Assembly (NCBI GenBank): GCA_034189225.1
Contig: JAXHVL010000162.1
Coordinates: forward strand, 1-41,213
Direction of reading: 5' to 3'
Length of the DNA stretch: 41,213 nt
Source: JAXHTY01 sp034189225
GTDB taxonomy: Bacteria > Desulfobacterota > Desulfobacteria > Desulfobacterales > Desulfosudaceae
In this document: positions 32,744 to 41,142 of the stretch, piece by piece
Position numbering within the stretch: position 1 is the stretch's first letter
Layout: every line of letters begins with the position of its first letter
The notes under the pieces: model-generated
What the model saw: the letters and a program-made list of their open reading frames with translations, nothing else
The model's database searches: none
What the model was told of the DNA's origin: nothing
Translations under genes and position numbers: made by a program

Positions 32744-33667
32744 CTACAGAGGGATCATCCGTTCCGTCTGATAAACATTCATCACGAGCCCCTGTTCTAG
32801 GGGATGCTGTGTAATGTTTTTTACCTCAAAACCGCTTTGGGAGAGCCAGTCCTTTATCTCGTCCCTGTCAAATCCCGGCCATCGGGCACCAAATCGCTGA
32901 AAGAGGTCTTTATTGTCATGCCGCTGAAAATCCGCGATCACAAAAACGCCTGCGGGTCGGACCACACGGCTTATCTCTGCCACGGCGGTTTCGGGGTCGG
33001 CCACATATTGAAGAACCAGGGAAATCACCGCAAAATCCGCCTCTCCGTCCCGCAGGGGCAGGTGCTCGATCTCGCCCAAGCGGAAGTCGATATGGTTTCT
33101 GCTGTCGGAAAACCGCTTTCTGGCCTTGTCCAGCATTCCCGGTGAACTGTCAACGCCGATGACACGGTCTGCATGGCGGGTCATGGGTTCCAGAAGATCG
33201 CCGGTACCGCAGCCGAGATCGACCCCCACGTTAAAGTGGCCGGCACCGTTGAACACTGCTTTATTCAGGTCAAAGTCGCCGATGATTTCCTGTTTGAACA
33301 GGTCCCAGCTTGCGGCAATGCTGTTGAAAAACCGGCGGGTGTCAGTCCTGCGTTTTTCCATGACCCCGGCGGCCCGTTTTAGATCACCGGCAAACAGGGG
33401 ATCGTCTTCAAACAGATAGCTTACGGCATTGACAAATTCCCTTCCCGCGCCGTTTTCAGCGATCCGATAGAATCCCCAAACCCCTTCTTTCCAGCTTTCC
33501 ACCAGCCCGGCATCGCTTAATATTTTCAAATGCCGGGATATTCTGGACTGTCCCATGTCCAGCACCGACACGATTTCGCCCACCTTCAGCTCATGATGCA
33601 TCAGGATGTTCATCAGCCGTAGCCGGGTTTCATCGGAAAGCGCCTTAAAGTATTTCAAAATATCCAT
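32744..33667 (-). CDS. sahR: SahR-type ArsR regulator with methyltransferase domain
   Basis: 307 residues. Winged helix at 1-95 (ALSDETRLRLMNILMHHELK, DMGQSRISRHLKILSDAGLV) and a class I SAM/SAH-binding domain from about 130 with VDLGCGTGDLLEP, VIGVDSSPGML and DFAVISLVLQYVADP. This architecture next to ahcY matches SahR, the SAH-responsive repressor of the S-adenosylmethionine cycle described in Deltaproteobacteria. A strong promoter and an inverted-repeat operator lie directly upstream, so it very likely controls itself and ahcY. A plain methyltransferase is the alternative. Confidence 0.88.
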   Translation of the reverse strand: MDILKYFKALSDETRLRLMNILMHHELKVGEIVSVLDMGQSRISRHLKILSDAGLVESWKEGVWGFYRIAENGAGREFVNAVSYLFEDDPLFAGDLKRAAGVMEKRRTDTRRFFNSIAASWDLFKQEIIGDFDLNKAVFNGAGHFNVGVDLGCGTGDLLEPMTRHADRVIGVDSSPGMLDKARKRFSDSRNHIDFRLGEIEHLPLRDGEADFAVISLVLQYVADPETAVAEISRVVRPAGVFVIADFQRHDNKDLFQRFGARWPGFDRDEIKDWLSQSGFEVKNITQHPLEQGLVMNVYQTERMIPL

Positions 33668-33675
33668 ATTTACAT

Positions 33676-33691
33676 ATCAATATATCTTGAT
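33676..33691. promoter_or_regulatory. putative SahR operator
   Basis: atcaatatatcttgat is an inverted repeat (ATCAA-N6-TTGAT, one mismatch in the inner arms). It lies at about +3 to +20 of the predicted sahR transcript, 8 nt before the coding region, where a bound repressor would block transcription. Confidence 0.7.
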
Positions 33692-33701
33692 GTCTTTATA
33701 G

Positions 33702-33729
33702 ATTATAACCGATTTATTTTATATGTCAA
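33702..33729 (-). promoter_or_regulatory. strong sahR-ahcY promoter
   Basis: Minus strand: perfect TTGACA (33724-33729), 16-nt AT-rich spacer, perfect TATAAT (33702-33707). Transcription would begin near 33695, adjoining the operator. Confidence 0.8.
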
Positions 33730-33951
33730 GCAGAAATTTGCACAAATGTTTTCCACTTCGGTACCAATCTCAGAAACTGCCTGTTTCGGAATCGTTGTCG
33801 TAATCATAATCAGTCATCATGAATCGATTATGATCCTGACAAGGCCTGAGAATCCTTGACAAAACAACTTTAACAGGATACTCAAAACCATAGGCGTCAT
33901 CACCACCAACGCAAAAACCGAGACAGACCGGCAACAGGATGGGGGGAACAC

Positions 33952-34373
33952 ATGGCTGGCTTCAGCGTTGACCAGTATTTTAAATTACAGGAACGCAACA
34001 CCGACCTTAAGACCGAAATCCGGGCCGGGGTTACCACCTTCTTGATGATGGCCTACATTATCGTGGTGAATCCGGGAATTCTGTCTAACGGGGGCATGCC
34101 CTTTTCAGGCGTTCTTTTTGCCACTGTGCTGGTGGGCGTATTCATGGCCCAGCCCCTGAAAAAGATTGACTGGAAATTTCTGGAAGACGCCGTCCCCGCC
34201 TTTCAGTCCGTGGTCCTGATACCCCTGACCTTCAGCATTACCCAGGGCGTGATCTGGAGCTTTTCACCTATACCTTCCTCAAACTGATCATGGGAAAAGG
34301 CCGGGAGGTCCACTGGATGCTTTATATTATCGATGTATTTGCCATCATCACCATCCTGCTGCCCATTACCTGA
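33952..34373 (+). pseudogene. decayed NCS2/AzgA-type purine permease
   Basis: The first 60 residues (FKLQERNTDLKTEIRAGVTT, FLMMAYIIVVNPGILSNGG) are the N-terminus of adenine/hypoxanthine permeases of about 430 residues. After GVLFATVLV the frame jumps to the family's C-terminal part (GVFMAQPLKKIDWKFLEDAVPAF, IPLTFSITQGVIWSF), so roughly 270 residues are missing. A frameshift near 34262 then breaks the end; shifting frame restores TYTFLKLIMGKGREVHWMLYI up to the TGA at 34371. A promoter-like TTGACA / TACTCA pair lies near 33857-33885. Non-functional as a transporter. Confidence 0.85.
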
Positions 34374-34470
34374 TCCGCGCCGGGGAATCGGCCTTTCCAG
34401 GTAACTTGACGGGGCAGTTGATTGTGCGTTCCAAAACGGGAGCGTGGGAACGAGACGAAACAACCGCCCA

Positions 34471-34515
34471 CGAATGGACACGAATCGACACGAATCGACA
34501 CGAATCGACACGAAT
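34471..34515. repeat. 10-bp tandem repeat
   Basis: The unit cgaatcgaca occurs about 4.5 times (first unit cgaatggaca). Confidence 0.85.
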
Positions 34516-34582
34516 ATTATACCGCTTAATTTCAAATAAAATTTGATTTTATAGCCATGTTTGGAAGTCTGCCGAAAAAACC

Positions 34583-34815
34583 AGAACAGCAACACGTGCC
34601 CAGCCCCTTGCAGCGCAGCCGAGCGGGAGCGGTTTTTTCGGAATACGCGGGCAGACTGTCTGAGCAGACGAGGTTTAACGCACCTGCACAAAAGGACAGG
34701 CGAGTTTCTGCCCGCGCCGAAAAAACCGTTCCTGCGAGGGAAGCCGAAGGACAAGCTGCGGGGCGCCCTTTCTTTTGCATACTTTTCTTTGGGCGAGCAA
34801 AGAAAAGTATGAATA
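34583..34815. repeat. long dispersed repeat, copy 2
   Basis: Same orientation as 15063-15313 and nearly identical over gaggtttaacgcacctgcac, aaaggacaggcgagtttctg and cttttctttgggcgagcaaa. It ends with the same perfect hairpin. Confidence 0.8.
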
Positions 34816-35029
34816 AAAAATTGGTGATTTAGCAAAATTGCGTAAAAACAAATTCTTGCGTACGTTACTACCTGCACAAAAAACCACCTCAACACGGTTT
34901 AAAGCTTTTCACGCGTTTGACATACAAAACCAACAAAATGCCAACACTTTCCCGGTAAAGGAATATGACAACTCAATGCCGGTGCTGCGCCGGCCGCAGA
35001 ACAGAACCCCCCAAACAAAAGGAGACATC

Positions 35030-37246
35030 ATGCAGAACCATCGATTTTTCAGACCCGTTCTTGCAGGCGTCCTGGTTTGTGTTTGTTGCCTGATTGCAGG
35101 CGCTGCATCGGCGCAAACCGGCGGACAATGGTATAAGGGAGACCTTCATGCCCACTCCCTTCACAGCGACGGCGACAGCCCCGTGGAAACCGTGATCACC
35201 GAAGCCGAATCCCTTGGATTCGATTTTTTCGCCCTTACCGACCATGACGGCAATATGAACGGCATCCCCACCCACTGGGATGACCAGGCATATGCTTCCG
35301 ACATGGTCACCCTGCTGTACGGGGTTGAATGGACCACCGGCCAGGGGCATGCCAATGTCTGGGCCGCGACCCCTTTTGATTATACGCCTTTATGGACGGC
35401 CAATCAGAACAACGACGCCGAAGCCGCCATTGCCGAAGCCCATGCACAGAACGCCCTGTTTTCCGTGAACCATCCGGCCGCCTATTTGTGCTGCCCCTGG
35501 GAATATCCTTTTCATGACGGTATCGACAGCCTGGAGGTATGGAACGCCATGTACCGGATTCCGAACTTCAACCCCTGGGCCGCGGGCCAGCTCTGGGATT
35601 CCCTTTTAATGGCCGGCCGCATGCTTCCGTGCGTGGGCGGCAGCGACACCCATCAGCTTGAAGACTGGCAATCCAGCCTTTACGGACTGGGCAACCCCAC
35701 CACATGGGTATATGCCGGGGATAATTCGCCCCGGGCGATCCTGGACGGGATCAAGGCGGGCCGGACCGCCATCAGTTATGCCCCGGACGCCCCCCGCCTG
35801 GATTTCACCGCGGACAGGGACAACGACGGCAGATTTGAAACCCTGATCGGCGGGAACCTTCCCGGCACGGGCCGAACCGTCACCTTTAACGTGGGAATCG
35901 CGGATGATGATGGGGCCGGCAGCAGCGGTGCGGCCGCCACTGAATTAAACCCTTTCACAGCTGACGCCCTTCGTCGCGGCGTACTTCCACTGGACAGCAT
36001 ACTGGGCGATATCGCCGAAAAAATGGCTCAACACGACCGTTCCGACGGTATCCGCATTGCCGTTGTGATCAAAAACAACAAGGTCATAAAGGCATGGGCG
36101 TTTGCCGGCGAGCCGCCGGAAATGACCTTTACCGACACCACGCGGGACCTGGATTATTACCGGGTGGAACTTTACGGCAAACCTTGCGTGGACGGACCGG
36201 TGGAGCAGCTGCTTTACGGCCGCGTACTGGCCATGACCGGTCCCATTTATGTGGGATTTTATGATCCGGATACTGCAGGCGGCATGAACATGTACTTCGG
36301 AAATCTGCACAGTCATACAGCTTATTCAGATGGCGAAGGGACACCTGAAGAGGCCTTTGCCTGGGCGCGGGACGTGGCCGGTTACGACTTCTATGCCGTG
36401 ACGGACCATGCCGAAAAGATCGGCATTCGGCAATGGCGGGATACCGGGGACCAGGCCGATGCATTTAACGACAACGGCACCTTCGTGGCCATGCGGGGAT
36501 TTGAATGGAGTCATCTTCTGGCCGGCCACATCAATGTCTACAACACGGACTGGTATGTGAGCAGCATCACCCGTCCCTCCCTGTGGTCCTTTTACCGGTG
36601 GCTGGACTGGAACGACGGCCTGGCCCAGTTCAACCATCCCGGCCGGGAACCCTTTGTGTTCCATGACTTCAACCATATGCCCCGGGTGGCCGACAATTTT
36701 TTTGCCGTTGAAACCGGCAACAAGGACATTGGCAACAACGATGGCGAATACCTCGCCTATTATCCCGAGGCACTGGAAGCGGGATGGATGCTGGCCCCTG
36801 CCAGCAACCAGGACAATCACAGCCTGAAAACAAACACCCACCGGACAGTGATCGTGGCGCCGGAATTGAGCCGCGCCGCCCTGCTGGACGCCATGCAACA
36901 CCGGCGGCTTTATTCTTCCGATGATCCCGATATCGAAGTGATTTTCAGGCAGGGCGACACCTGGATGGGGGGCACGGTGAATTCACCGGCCGATGGCAGC
37001 CCCGTCACCTTTACCATCGCTGTGAAGGATGACGAGCCCGTTACGCACTTCGCCCTGAAGGATACCGGCGGCAATGTTGTGGCCGAAAAAATACCGGCGG
37101 TGACCACCGGCACCCTTCAATGGTGTCCCGAGGTGCCGGCGCAAGCGGGCGGATATTACGTGCAGGTCACTTCGGCAAATACCATCGACAAAGACAACGG
37201 CCAGGCCCAACAGCTCGCGGTTACCGCACCCATCTGGATCCGCTAG
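35030..37246 (+). CDS. secreted double PHP-domain metallohydrolase (CehA/McbA-like)
   Basis: 738 residues from the ATG at 35030 with AAAGGAG upstream; the signal peptide is about 1-28 (LVCVCCLIAGAASA). Two complete PHP modules occur: module 1 with GDLHAHSLHSDGD (H40, H42) and FFALTDHDGN, module 2 with GNLHSHTAYSDGEG (H427, H429) and FYAVTDHAEKIG. Each carries further metal ligands (FSVNHPAAY, GGSDTHQ; QFNHPGREP, NQDNHSL). Module 1 is followed by a beta-rich segment (about 265-420), the second by a C-terminal beta domain. PHP enzymes hydrolyse phosphoesters or related bonds with a trinuclear metal site; the substrate is unknown. Stands alone, ended by a strong terminator. Confidence 0.88.
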   Translation: MQNHRFFRPVLAGVLVCVCCLIAGAASAQTGGQWYKGDLHAHSLHSDGDSPVETVITEAESLGFDFFALTDHDGNMNGIPTHWDDQAYASDMVTLLYGVEWTTGQGHANVWAATPFDYTPLWTANQNNDAEAAIAEAHAQNALFSVNHPAAYLCCPWEYPFHDGIDSLEVWNAMYRIPNFNPWAAGQLWDSLLMAGRMLPCVGGSDTHQLEDWQSSLYGLGNPTTWVYAGDNSPRAILDGIKAGRTAISYAPDAPRLDFTADRDNDGRFETLIGGNLPGTGRTVTFNVGIADDDGAGSSGAAATELNPFTADALRRGVLPLDSILGDIAEKMAQHDRSDGIRIAVVIKNNKVIKAWAFAGEPPEMTFTDTTRDLDYYRVELYGKPCVDGPVEQLLYGRVLAMTGPIYVGFYDPDTAGGMNMYFGNLHSHTAYSDGEGTPEEAFAWARDVAGYDFYAVTDHAEKIGIRQWRDTGDQADAFNDNGTFVAMRGFEWSHLLAGHINVYNTDWYVSSITRPSLWSFYRWLDWNDGLAQFNHPGREPFVFHDFNHMPRVADNFFAVETGNKDIGNNDGEYLAYYPEALEAGWMLAPASNQDNHSLKTNTHRTVIVAPELSRAALLDAMQHRRLYSSDDPDIEVIFRQGDTWMGGTVNSPADGSPVTFTIAVKDDEPVTHFALKDTGGNVVAEKIPAVTTGTLQWCPEVPAQAGGYYVQVTSANTIDKDNGQAQQLAVTAPIWIR

Positions 37247-37260
37247 TGCCAGATACTCCG

Positions 37261-37291
37261 AAAGGGGAAGGCCACGGCCTTCCCCTTTTTT
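37261..37291 (+). terminator. rho-independent terminator of the PHP gene
   Basis: ggggaaggcc / ggccttcccc forms a 10-bp stem (37264-37285), followed by TTTTTT (37286-37291), 15 nt after the stop codon. Confidence 0.93.
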
Positions 37292-37427
37292 ATTCCGATG
37301 CATTTACAATTTTTCTTTTCTCAGGCAGACAGACATGGCCTTATTAAAAGAGTGAACCGATTGTCACAAAACCGCTCTTTCTTGCCCGACAACAGATACT
37401 TCAACCATTGATGATAACGGGGCAACA

Positions 37428-38378
37428 ATGGACTTTGCCCTTACCCGTGAACAGGAGATGATCCGCAAGGAGGTGCGCCGTTTCGCCCATGCGGAAATCG
37501 CGCCCGTGGCCGCCGACCTGGATGAACGAGAACAATTTTCAGCCGACCTGACCCGCAAAATGGGCGAGATGGGCCTGCTGGGCATGTTTGTCAAAGAGGC
37601 TTACAAGGGCCAGGGCATGGATTATCTCTCCTATATCATATATCATTGCCGTGGAGGAACTTGCCCGGATCGACGGCTCCCAGGCCGCCACCATCGCTGC
37701 GGGTAACTCCCTGGGCATCGGCCCGTTTTACTATTTCGGCAGCGAGGAACAGAAAAAAACTACCTGCCAAAACTCTGCCGGGGCGAGGGGTTTCACCAGA
37801 TGCTGACCACCCTGGACGGGGGCCGGCTGTCCATCGCGGCCATGGGGCTGGGCGGGGCCCAAGGGACCTACGAGCTGGCGCTGAAATACGCCCGGGAACG
37901 GCCCCAGTTCGGCCAGCCCATCAGCAAGTTTCAGGCAATCGCCTTCAAGCTGGCTGACAGCGCCATGGAAATCGAATGCGCCCGCAATCTGCTGTACAAG
38001 GCCTGCTGGCTGCGAAACAACAAACAGCCCTTTGAAAAGCAGGCGGCCATCGTCCGCAAAGACAGCCGGGTTCCCTTTGAGCGGTCCACCACCGGCGGCC
38101 GCAAAACCCTTTATTCCTATTTAAGCCTGGCCAGTGAAGTGCAGGGCCGGCACATGGAACCCCTGATCGTCCATATTGAAAAAAGCGACACCCAAGACCT
38201 GTCCGCTCATGACGGGGAAGAATTCAATTACGTGCTGGAAGGTCGGGTCCGGCTGACCCTTCACGAAAAGACTCATGAGCTGGGACCGGGCGACAGCGTC
38301 TACTACCATTCCAGCCTGCCCCACCTGATCACGGCCCGGAACGACAGGGCCATAATTCTGGCGGTATTATACGAGTGA
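37428..38378 (+). pseudogene. decayed acyl-CoA dehydrogenase joined in frame to a cupin domain
   Basis: The start (MDFALTREQEMIRKEVRRFA) is an acyl-CoA dehydrogenase N-terminus. A 7-nt tandem duplication (tatatca at 37632-37638 and 37639-37645) shifts the frame; removing one copy restores LSYIIAVEELARIDGSQAA. A run of seven A (37753-37759), where eight would fit, shifts it again. About 130 residues of the middle domain are then missing between LCRGEG and FHQMLTTLDGGR. The FAD C-terminal domain continues from about 37797 to NKQPFEKQAA and then runs, in frame, into a cupin (YSYLSLASEVQGRHMEP, HDGEEFNYVLEGRVRL, GDSVYYHSSLPHL), as found at the end of XRE-cupin regulators. The 37800-38378 part is open and could in principle be expressed. 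Confidence 0.8.
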
Positions 38379-38383
38379 CGGCT

Positions 38384-39685
38384 TTATTTTTCCGCGAATA
38401 AAGACCAGTCAAATCCTTCCCGGCCTTCGTACTTAATGCTCTGCTGTTTGAGAAACCGGTCATAGTCCGCCCTGCTGGCCTTGATACCTCCCGCCTGAAA
38501 AGCGGCCACCACATCATTGATTGCGGGGGGACACCCGGGAACCTTGATGGCCTCATTGATATGGGGATTGGTTTTGTTGGCTTTGATGATACAGTTGCCC
38601 AGCAGAATGGTTTTTTCATAACCGGGCCGCGCCTGCATCTTTTTGCCGTTCAGAATCTCCACCGGGGCCGATGGGGGATGGTTTTTAGCGGCAGACAACA
38701 CCAGGATGTTGGTCATATTCGCCAACGGTGAACATCCCGAGCACAGGGTGTCATCATACTTTGGAACGGCCACCCCCCGGACCCCCAGCTTATCGAATAC
38801 CGCCGGGCCGGTGTTGGCTTTATTCCAGGTCCAGTCCCACTTCAGGTGCTGAATATGATCGGTCATATTTTCCCCAACCACGTCACAGGCGAAAGTGGAC
38901 AGGGCAATCCCCTGACGATCCGCGTAATAGGCCAGATGATCGATCTCCTGAATATCATACCCCATGATTTTCGAACCGGTCACGTCGGCGGCAAACACAT
39001 CGGAAGATGCGATAATCACATCTTTACGATATGCATTACCGAAATGAAGCGCCCCCCGCTCCAGCGCGTAGATACCGTCCACAATAGTCAGAGACGGCTT
39101 GACCAGGTCAGCGATATGGGTAAACCGTTCTTCAAGCGACCCCTCCGGATTATGACAGGCTTTTTTGGATTTTACCGCCAGACATCCCTTGAGGTTTTTC
39201 AATCCCAGGGAAACCTTTGTCTGGGCGTGGGTCTTGAGGACAGGAAAATTGATGACAAAATCATGGGTGAGTGCCTCCTCTGCGATGTGCAAAACAGCGT
39301 CGTCGGAAATAGCCAGTTCGCGGGTGGCGCTATCATTGAAATCAACCAGTTCTACGCCGTAGTGGTTGGCAAGGGCGTCATATCCCAGACCGGTAAAGGC
39401 ATCCTTTGTTCCCACCTCTTTGTTCATCTGAACCGAGCCTTCACCGATGGTGATCTTGTTGCACCCGAAATCCTTAAGGCAGACAATCAGGTCCTCCACC
39501 AGCCGGGTGGAGGTAAACACACCGAACGGCGGAATCGGAATGGTATTGTCCCATGTGACCAGATTGGGTTTTATCAGAACGGATCCCGTGGGACGAATCC
39601 CGTAAAACCCGTCACACAATGAAATCGCCTCCCGTAAAGAATCCGGGCTTGACGTATATCTGACCAGTGATACCAGCGCACCCAA
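38384..39685 (-). CDS. DUF362 protein with cysteine motif
   Basis: 433 residues from a TTG start at 39685 with AGGAGG five bases upstream. DUF362 signatures: VLIKPNLVTWDNT, ITIGEGSVQ, HDFVINFPVLKTHAQTKVSLGLKNLKGCL and LTIVDGIYALERG. The C-terminal part has clustered cysteines (DTLCSGCSPLANMTN, LLGNCI, VPGCPPAINDVV) suggesting a metal or iron-sulfur site. DUF362 proteins are common in anaerobes; the reaction is unknown. Divergent from the selenoprotein gene, sharing a 177-bp intergenic region. Confidence 0.85.
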   Translation of the reverse strand: MGALVSLVRYTSSPDSLREAISLCDGFYGIRPTGSVLIKPNLVTWDNTIPIPPFGVFTSTRLVEDLIVCLKDFGCNKITIGEGSVQMNKEVGTKDAFTGLGYDALANHYGVELVDFNDSATRELAISDDAVLHIAEEALTHDFVINFPVLKTHAQTKVSLGLKNLKGCLAVKSKKACHNPEGSLEERFTHIADLVKPSLTIVDGIYALERGALHFGNAYRKDVIIASSDVFAADVTGSKIMGYDIQEIDHLAYYADRQGIALSTFACDVVGENMTDHIQHLKWDWTWNKANTGPAVFDKLGVRGVAVPKYDDTLCSGCSPLANMTNILVLSAAKNHPPSAPVEILNGKKMQARPGYEKTILLGNCIIKANKTNPHINEAIKVPGCPPAINDVVAAFQAGGIKASRADYDRFLKQQSIKYEGREGFDWSLFAEK

Positions 39686-39810
39686 TGTGACCTCCTTGCA
39701 TCCAATCCACCAATATGTTTAATTTTCAGATTCTACATCGTCCACAAACAGATTTAAAGAAAAACCTGCACCGGCTACCCGATTCGGTTATGGCGTTTAC
39801 CATGCATAAC

Positions 39811-39819
39811 TGATATAAT
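39811..39819 (+). promoter_or_regulatory. extended -10 promoter of the selenoprotein gene
   Basis: TGaTATAAT is a perfect extended -10 element (TATAAT at 39814-39819). The -35 region at 17 nt is weak, as is usual for this class. The start would be near 39826, 37 nt before the ATG. Confidence 0.6.
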
Positions 39820-39862
39820 TAAAGAAACATGAATACAAAATTTTCAATCAAAGGAGGCAGTC

Positions 39863-40096
39863 ATGAGCAACGCAGACACCGTCCTGATTTTCGGTAAAAG
39901 CACATGACCTTTTACCAATGCGGCCCGTGAGGCCTATGAAAAAAAAGGAGCCAACGCTGAATATCGCGATGTCCAGGCGGATTCGAAATTTCTGGATGAA
40001 ATGCTGGACTTTTCCGGTGGCAAACGAAAGGTACCGGTGATTGTGGAAAACGGGGAAGTCACCATCGGATTTAAAGGTCGGGCCTGAGGGGTTTAA
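39863..40096 (+). CDS. UXX-star glutaredoxin-like selenoprotein with two in-frame UGA codons
   Basis: 77 codons, ATG at 39863, AGGAGG at 39852-39857. UGA is codon 15 (39905-39907) and codon 75 (40085-40087); TAA is at 40094. Reading UGA as selenocysteine (U) gives IFGKSTUPFTNAAREAY, where U replaces the first cysteine of the glutaredoxin active site. The thioredoxin-fold KVPVIVENGEVTIGF follows with the cis-proline VPV, and the protein ends U-G-V-stop. A Sec or Cys third from the end is the defining trait of the UXX-star (seleno)protein family. Both UGAs are followed by SECIS-like hairpins. Likely a redox protein of the cytoplasm; partners unknown. The alternative is that the second UGA is the stop (74 residues), or that this is a pseudogene, which the intact frame, Shine-Dalgarno and promoter argue against. 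Confidence 0.85.
39905..39948 (+). promoter_or_regulatory. SECIS-like hairpin for the first UGA
   Basis: Right after UGA, CCTTTT (39908-39913) pairs with AAAAGG (39943-39948). The apical stem ggcc (39922-39925) / ggcc (39931-39934) carries loop CGTGA. The loop starts 19 nt after UGA and has G in its first two bases, as in bacterial SECIS elements. Confidence 0.7.
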
Positions 40097-40120
40097 TAAG
40101 CGGCGGCTGGATGCCGCCGC
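40085..40120 (+). promoter_or_regulatory. SECIS-like hairpin for the second UGA
   Basis: gcggcggc (40100-40107) / gccgccgc (40113-40120) forms a perfect 8-bp stem with loop TGGAT, beginning 21 nt after the UGA at 40085-40087 and extending past the stop codon. G is the second loop base. It could also be a plain hairpin downstream of the gene; no T-tract follows. Confidence 0.6.
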
Positions 40121-40361
40121 CGATGGCATCACTTCCGATGCTGAATCAGCCTGGAACTGGCCCTGACCGGTCACGGCTCAACCCTGAACCGGTCGGGGTC
40201 AATGAATTCAAGTCGTCACACCTGTGCTCAGGATCGCAGACAATCATCTACGGTCCGGATGCGCCGTGAGCCGATATGAACACCACCGCAAGGCGGAACA
40301 GTACATAGATAGTGTCCGTCCAGAAATTAGATATTTTGGTCGAGTTCAAGGACAGAAAACA

Positions 40362-41039
40362 ATGCGGAAAATATTGGATACGAGGGCAATGGAGAAACAA
40401 TTTCTGATCGATGAATTCAAGCTGGAAGAATCGTGGCGGGTATTTAAAATCGCGGGGGAATTTGTGGAAGGTGTGGATGCACTGCACAAACTCGGGCCGG
40501 CGGTGAGCATATTCGGCTCGGCGCGTCAACAACCGGAATCGCCTATCTACCAGAAGGCGGAAAAAATCGCCAGCCTTTTTGTGGAAAGGGATTTCGCCGT
40601 TATTACGGGCGGGGGCGGGGGGATCATGGAAGCGGCCAACAAAGGGGCTGCCGAAAAAGGCGGCACCTCCGTGGGATTGAACATCCGCCTTCCCTTTGAA
40701 CAATTGCCCAATGATTATTCAAATATCAAGCTCGAATTTAAATACTTCTTTATCCGCAAGGTCATGTTTGTCAAGTACGCCCTTGCCTACATCATCATGC
40801 CCGGCGGATTCGGCACTATGGATGAACTGTTCGAGGCGGTTACCCTGATTCAGACCCGCCGCATCAAGCCGCTGCCGGTGGTGCTGGTGGGCACGGATTA
40901 CTGGTCCGGCCTGGTTGACTGGATCAAAAGCCCTCTGCTTGAAAATCAGATGATTTCTCCCGAAGACCTCGATATTTTTCAGGTAATGGACGAACCCGAA
41001 GAAATTGTCAAGTATGTGTGCAAGCATGTGGTGATCTGA
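40362..41039 (+). CDS. LOG family protein (nucleotide phosphoribohydrolase-like)
   Basis: 225 residues from the ATG at 40362 (AAGGAC upstream); the ORF runs further up to 40224 without a start signal. Rossmann-like fold with VSIFGSARQQPESPIYQKAE, FAVITGGGGGIMEAANKGAAEKG and the family motif PGGFGTMDELFEAVTLIQTRRI. Members release the base from nucleoside monophosphates (LONELY GUY cytokinin activation in plants; AMP and related nucleotides in bacteria). No obvious partner next to it. Confidence 0.9.
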   Translation: MRKILDTRAMEKQFLIDEFKLEESWRVFKIAGEFVEGVDALHKLGPAVSIFGSARQQPESPIYQKAEKIASLFVERDFAVITGGGGGIMEAANKGAAEKGGTSVGLNIRLPFEQLPNDYSNIKLEFKYFFIRKVMFVKYALAYIIMPGGFGTMDELFEAVTLIQTRRIKPLPVVLVGTDYWSGLVDWIKSPLLENQMISPEDLDIFQVMDEPEEIVKYVCKHVVI

Positions 41040-41142
41040 ACTTGACGGGTTCGCACGTGTGAACATTGACGGGTGCCAACGCCTGAGCAGCCGTTGGGAT
41101 AATCCAAATCGAAATCGGGATCGCTATCGGGATCGAAGAGAT

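Larger units (their letters stand above)
34374..35029. other. repeat-rich region before the PHP gene
   Basis: Contains 'gcgttcc...gggagcgtgggaacgag' (about 34427-34456), the tandem repeat 34471-34515, the long repeat copy 34583-34815 and a remnant of the repeat right end (34855-34910). The ORF upstream of 35030 runs through this and is not coding. Confidence 0.6.

Noticed and set aside
34471..34515. Short tandem repeats considered as a CRISPR array
   Set aside because: The unit is only 10 bp with no spacers; a simple tandem expansion.
34838..35029. Upstream extension of the PHP protein
   Set aside because: It runs through repeat sequence; the ATG at 35030 has a good Shine-Dalgarno and begins a signal peptide.
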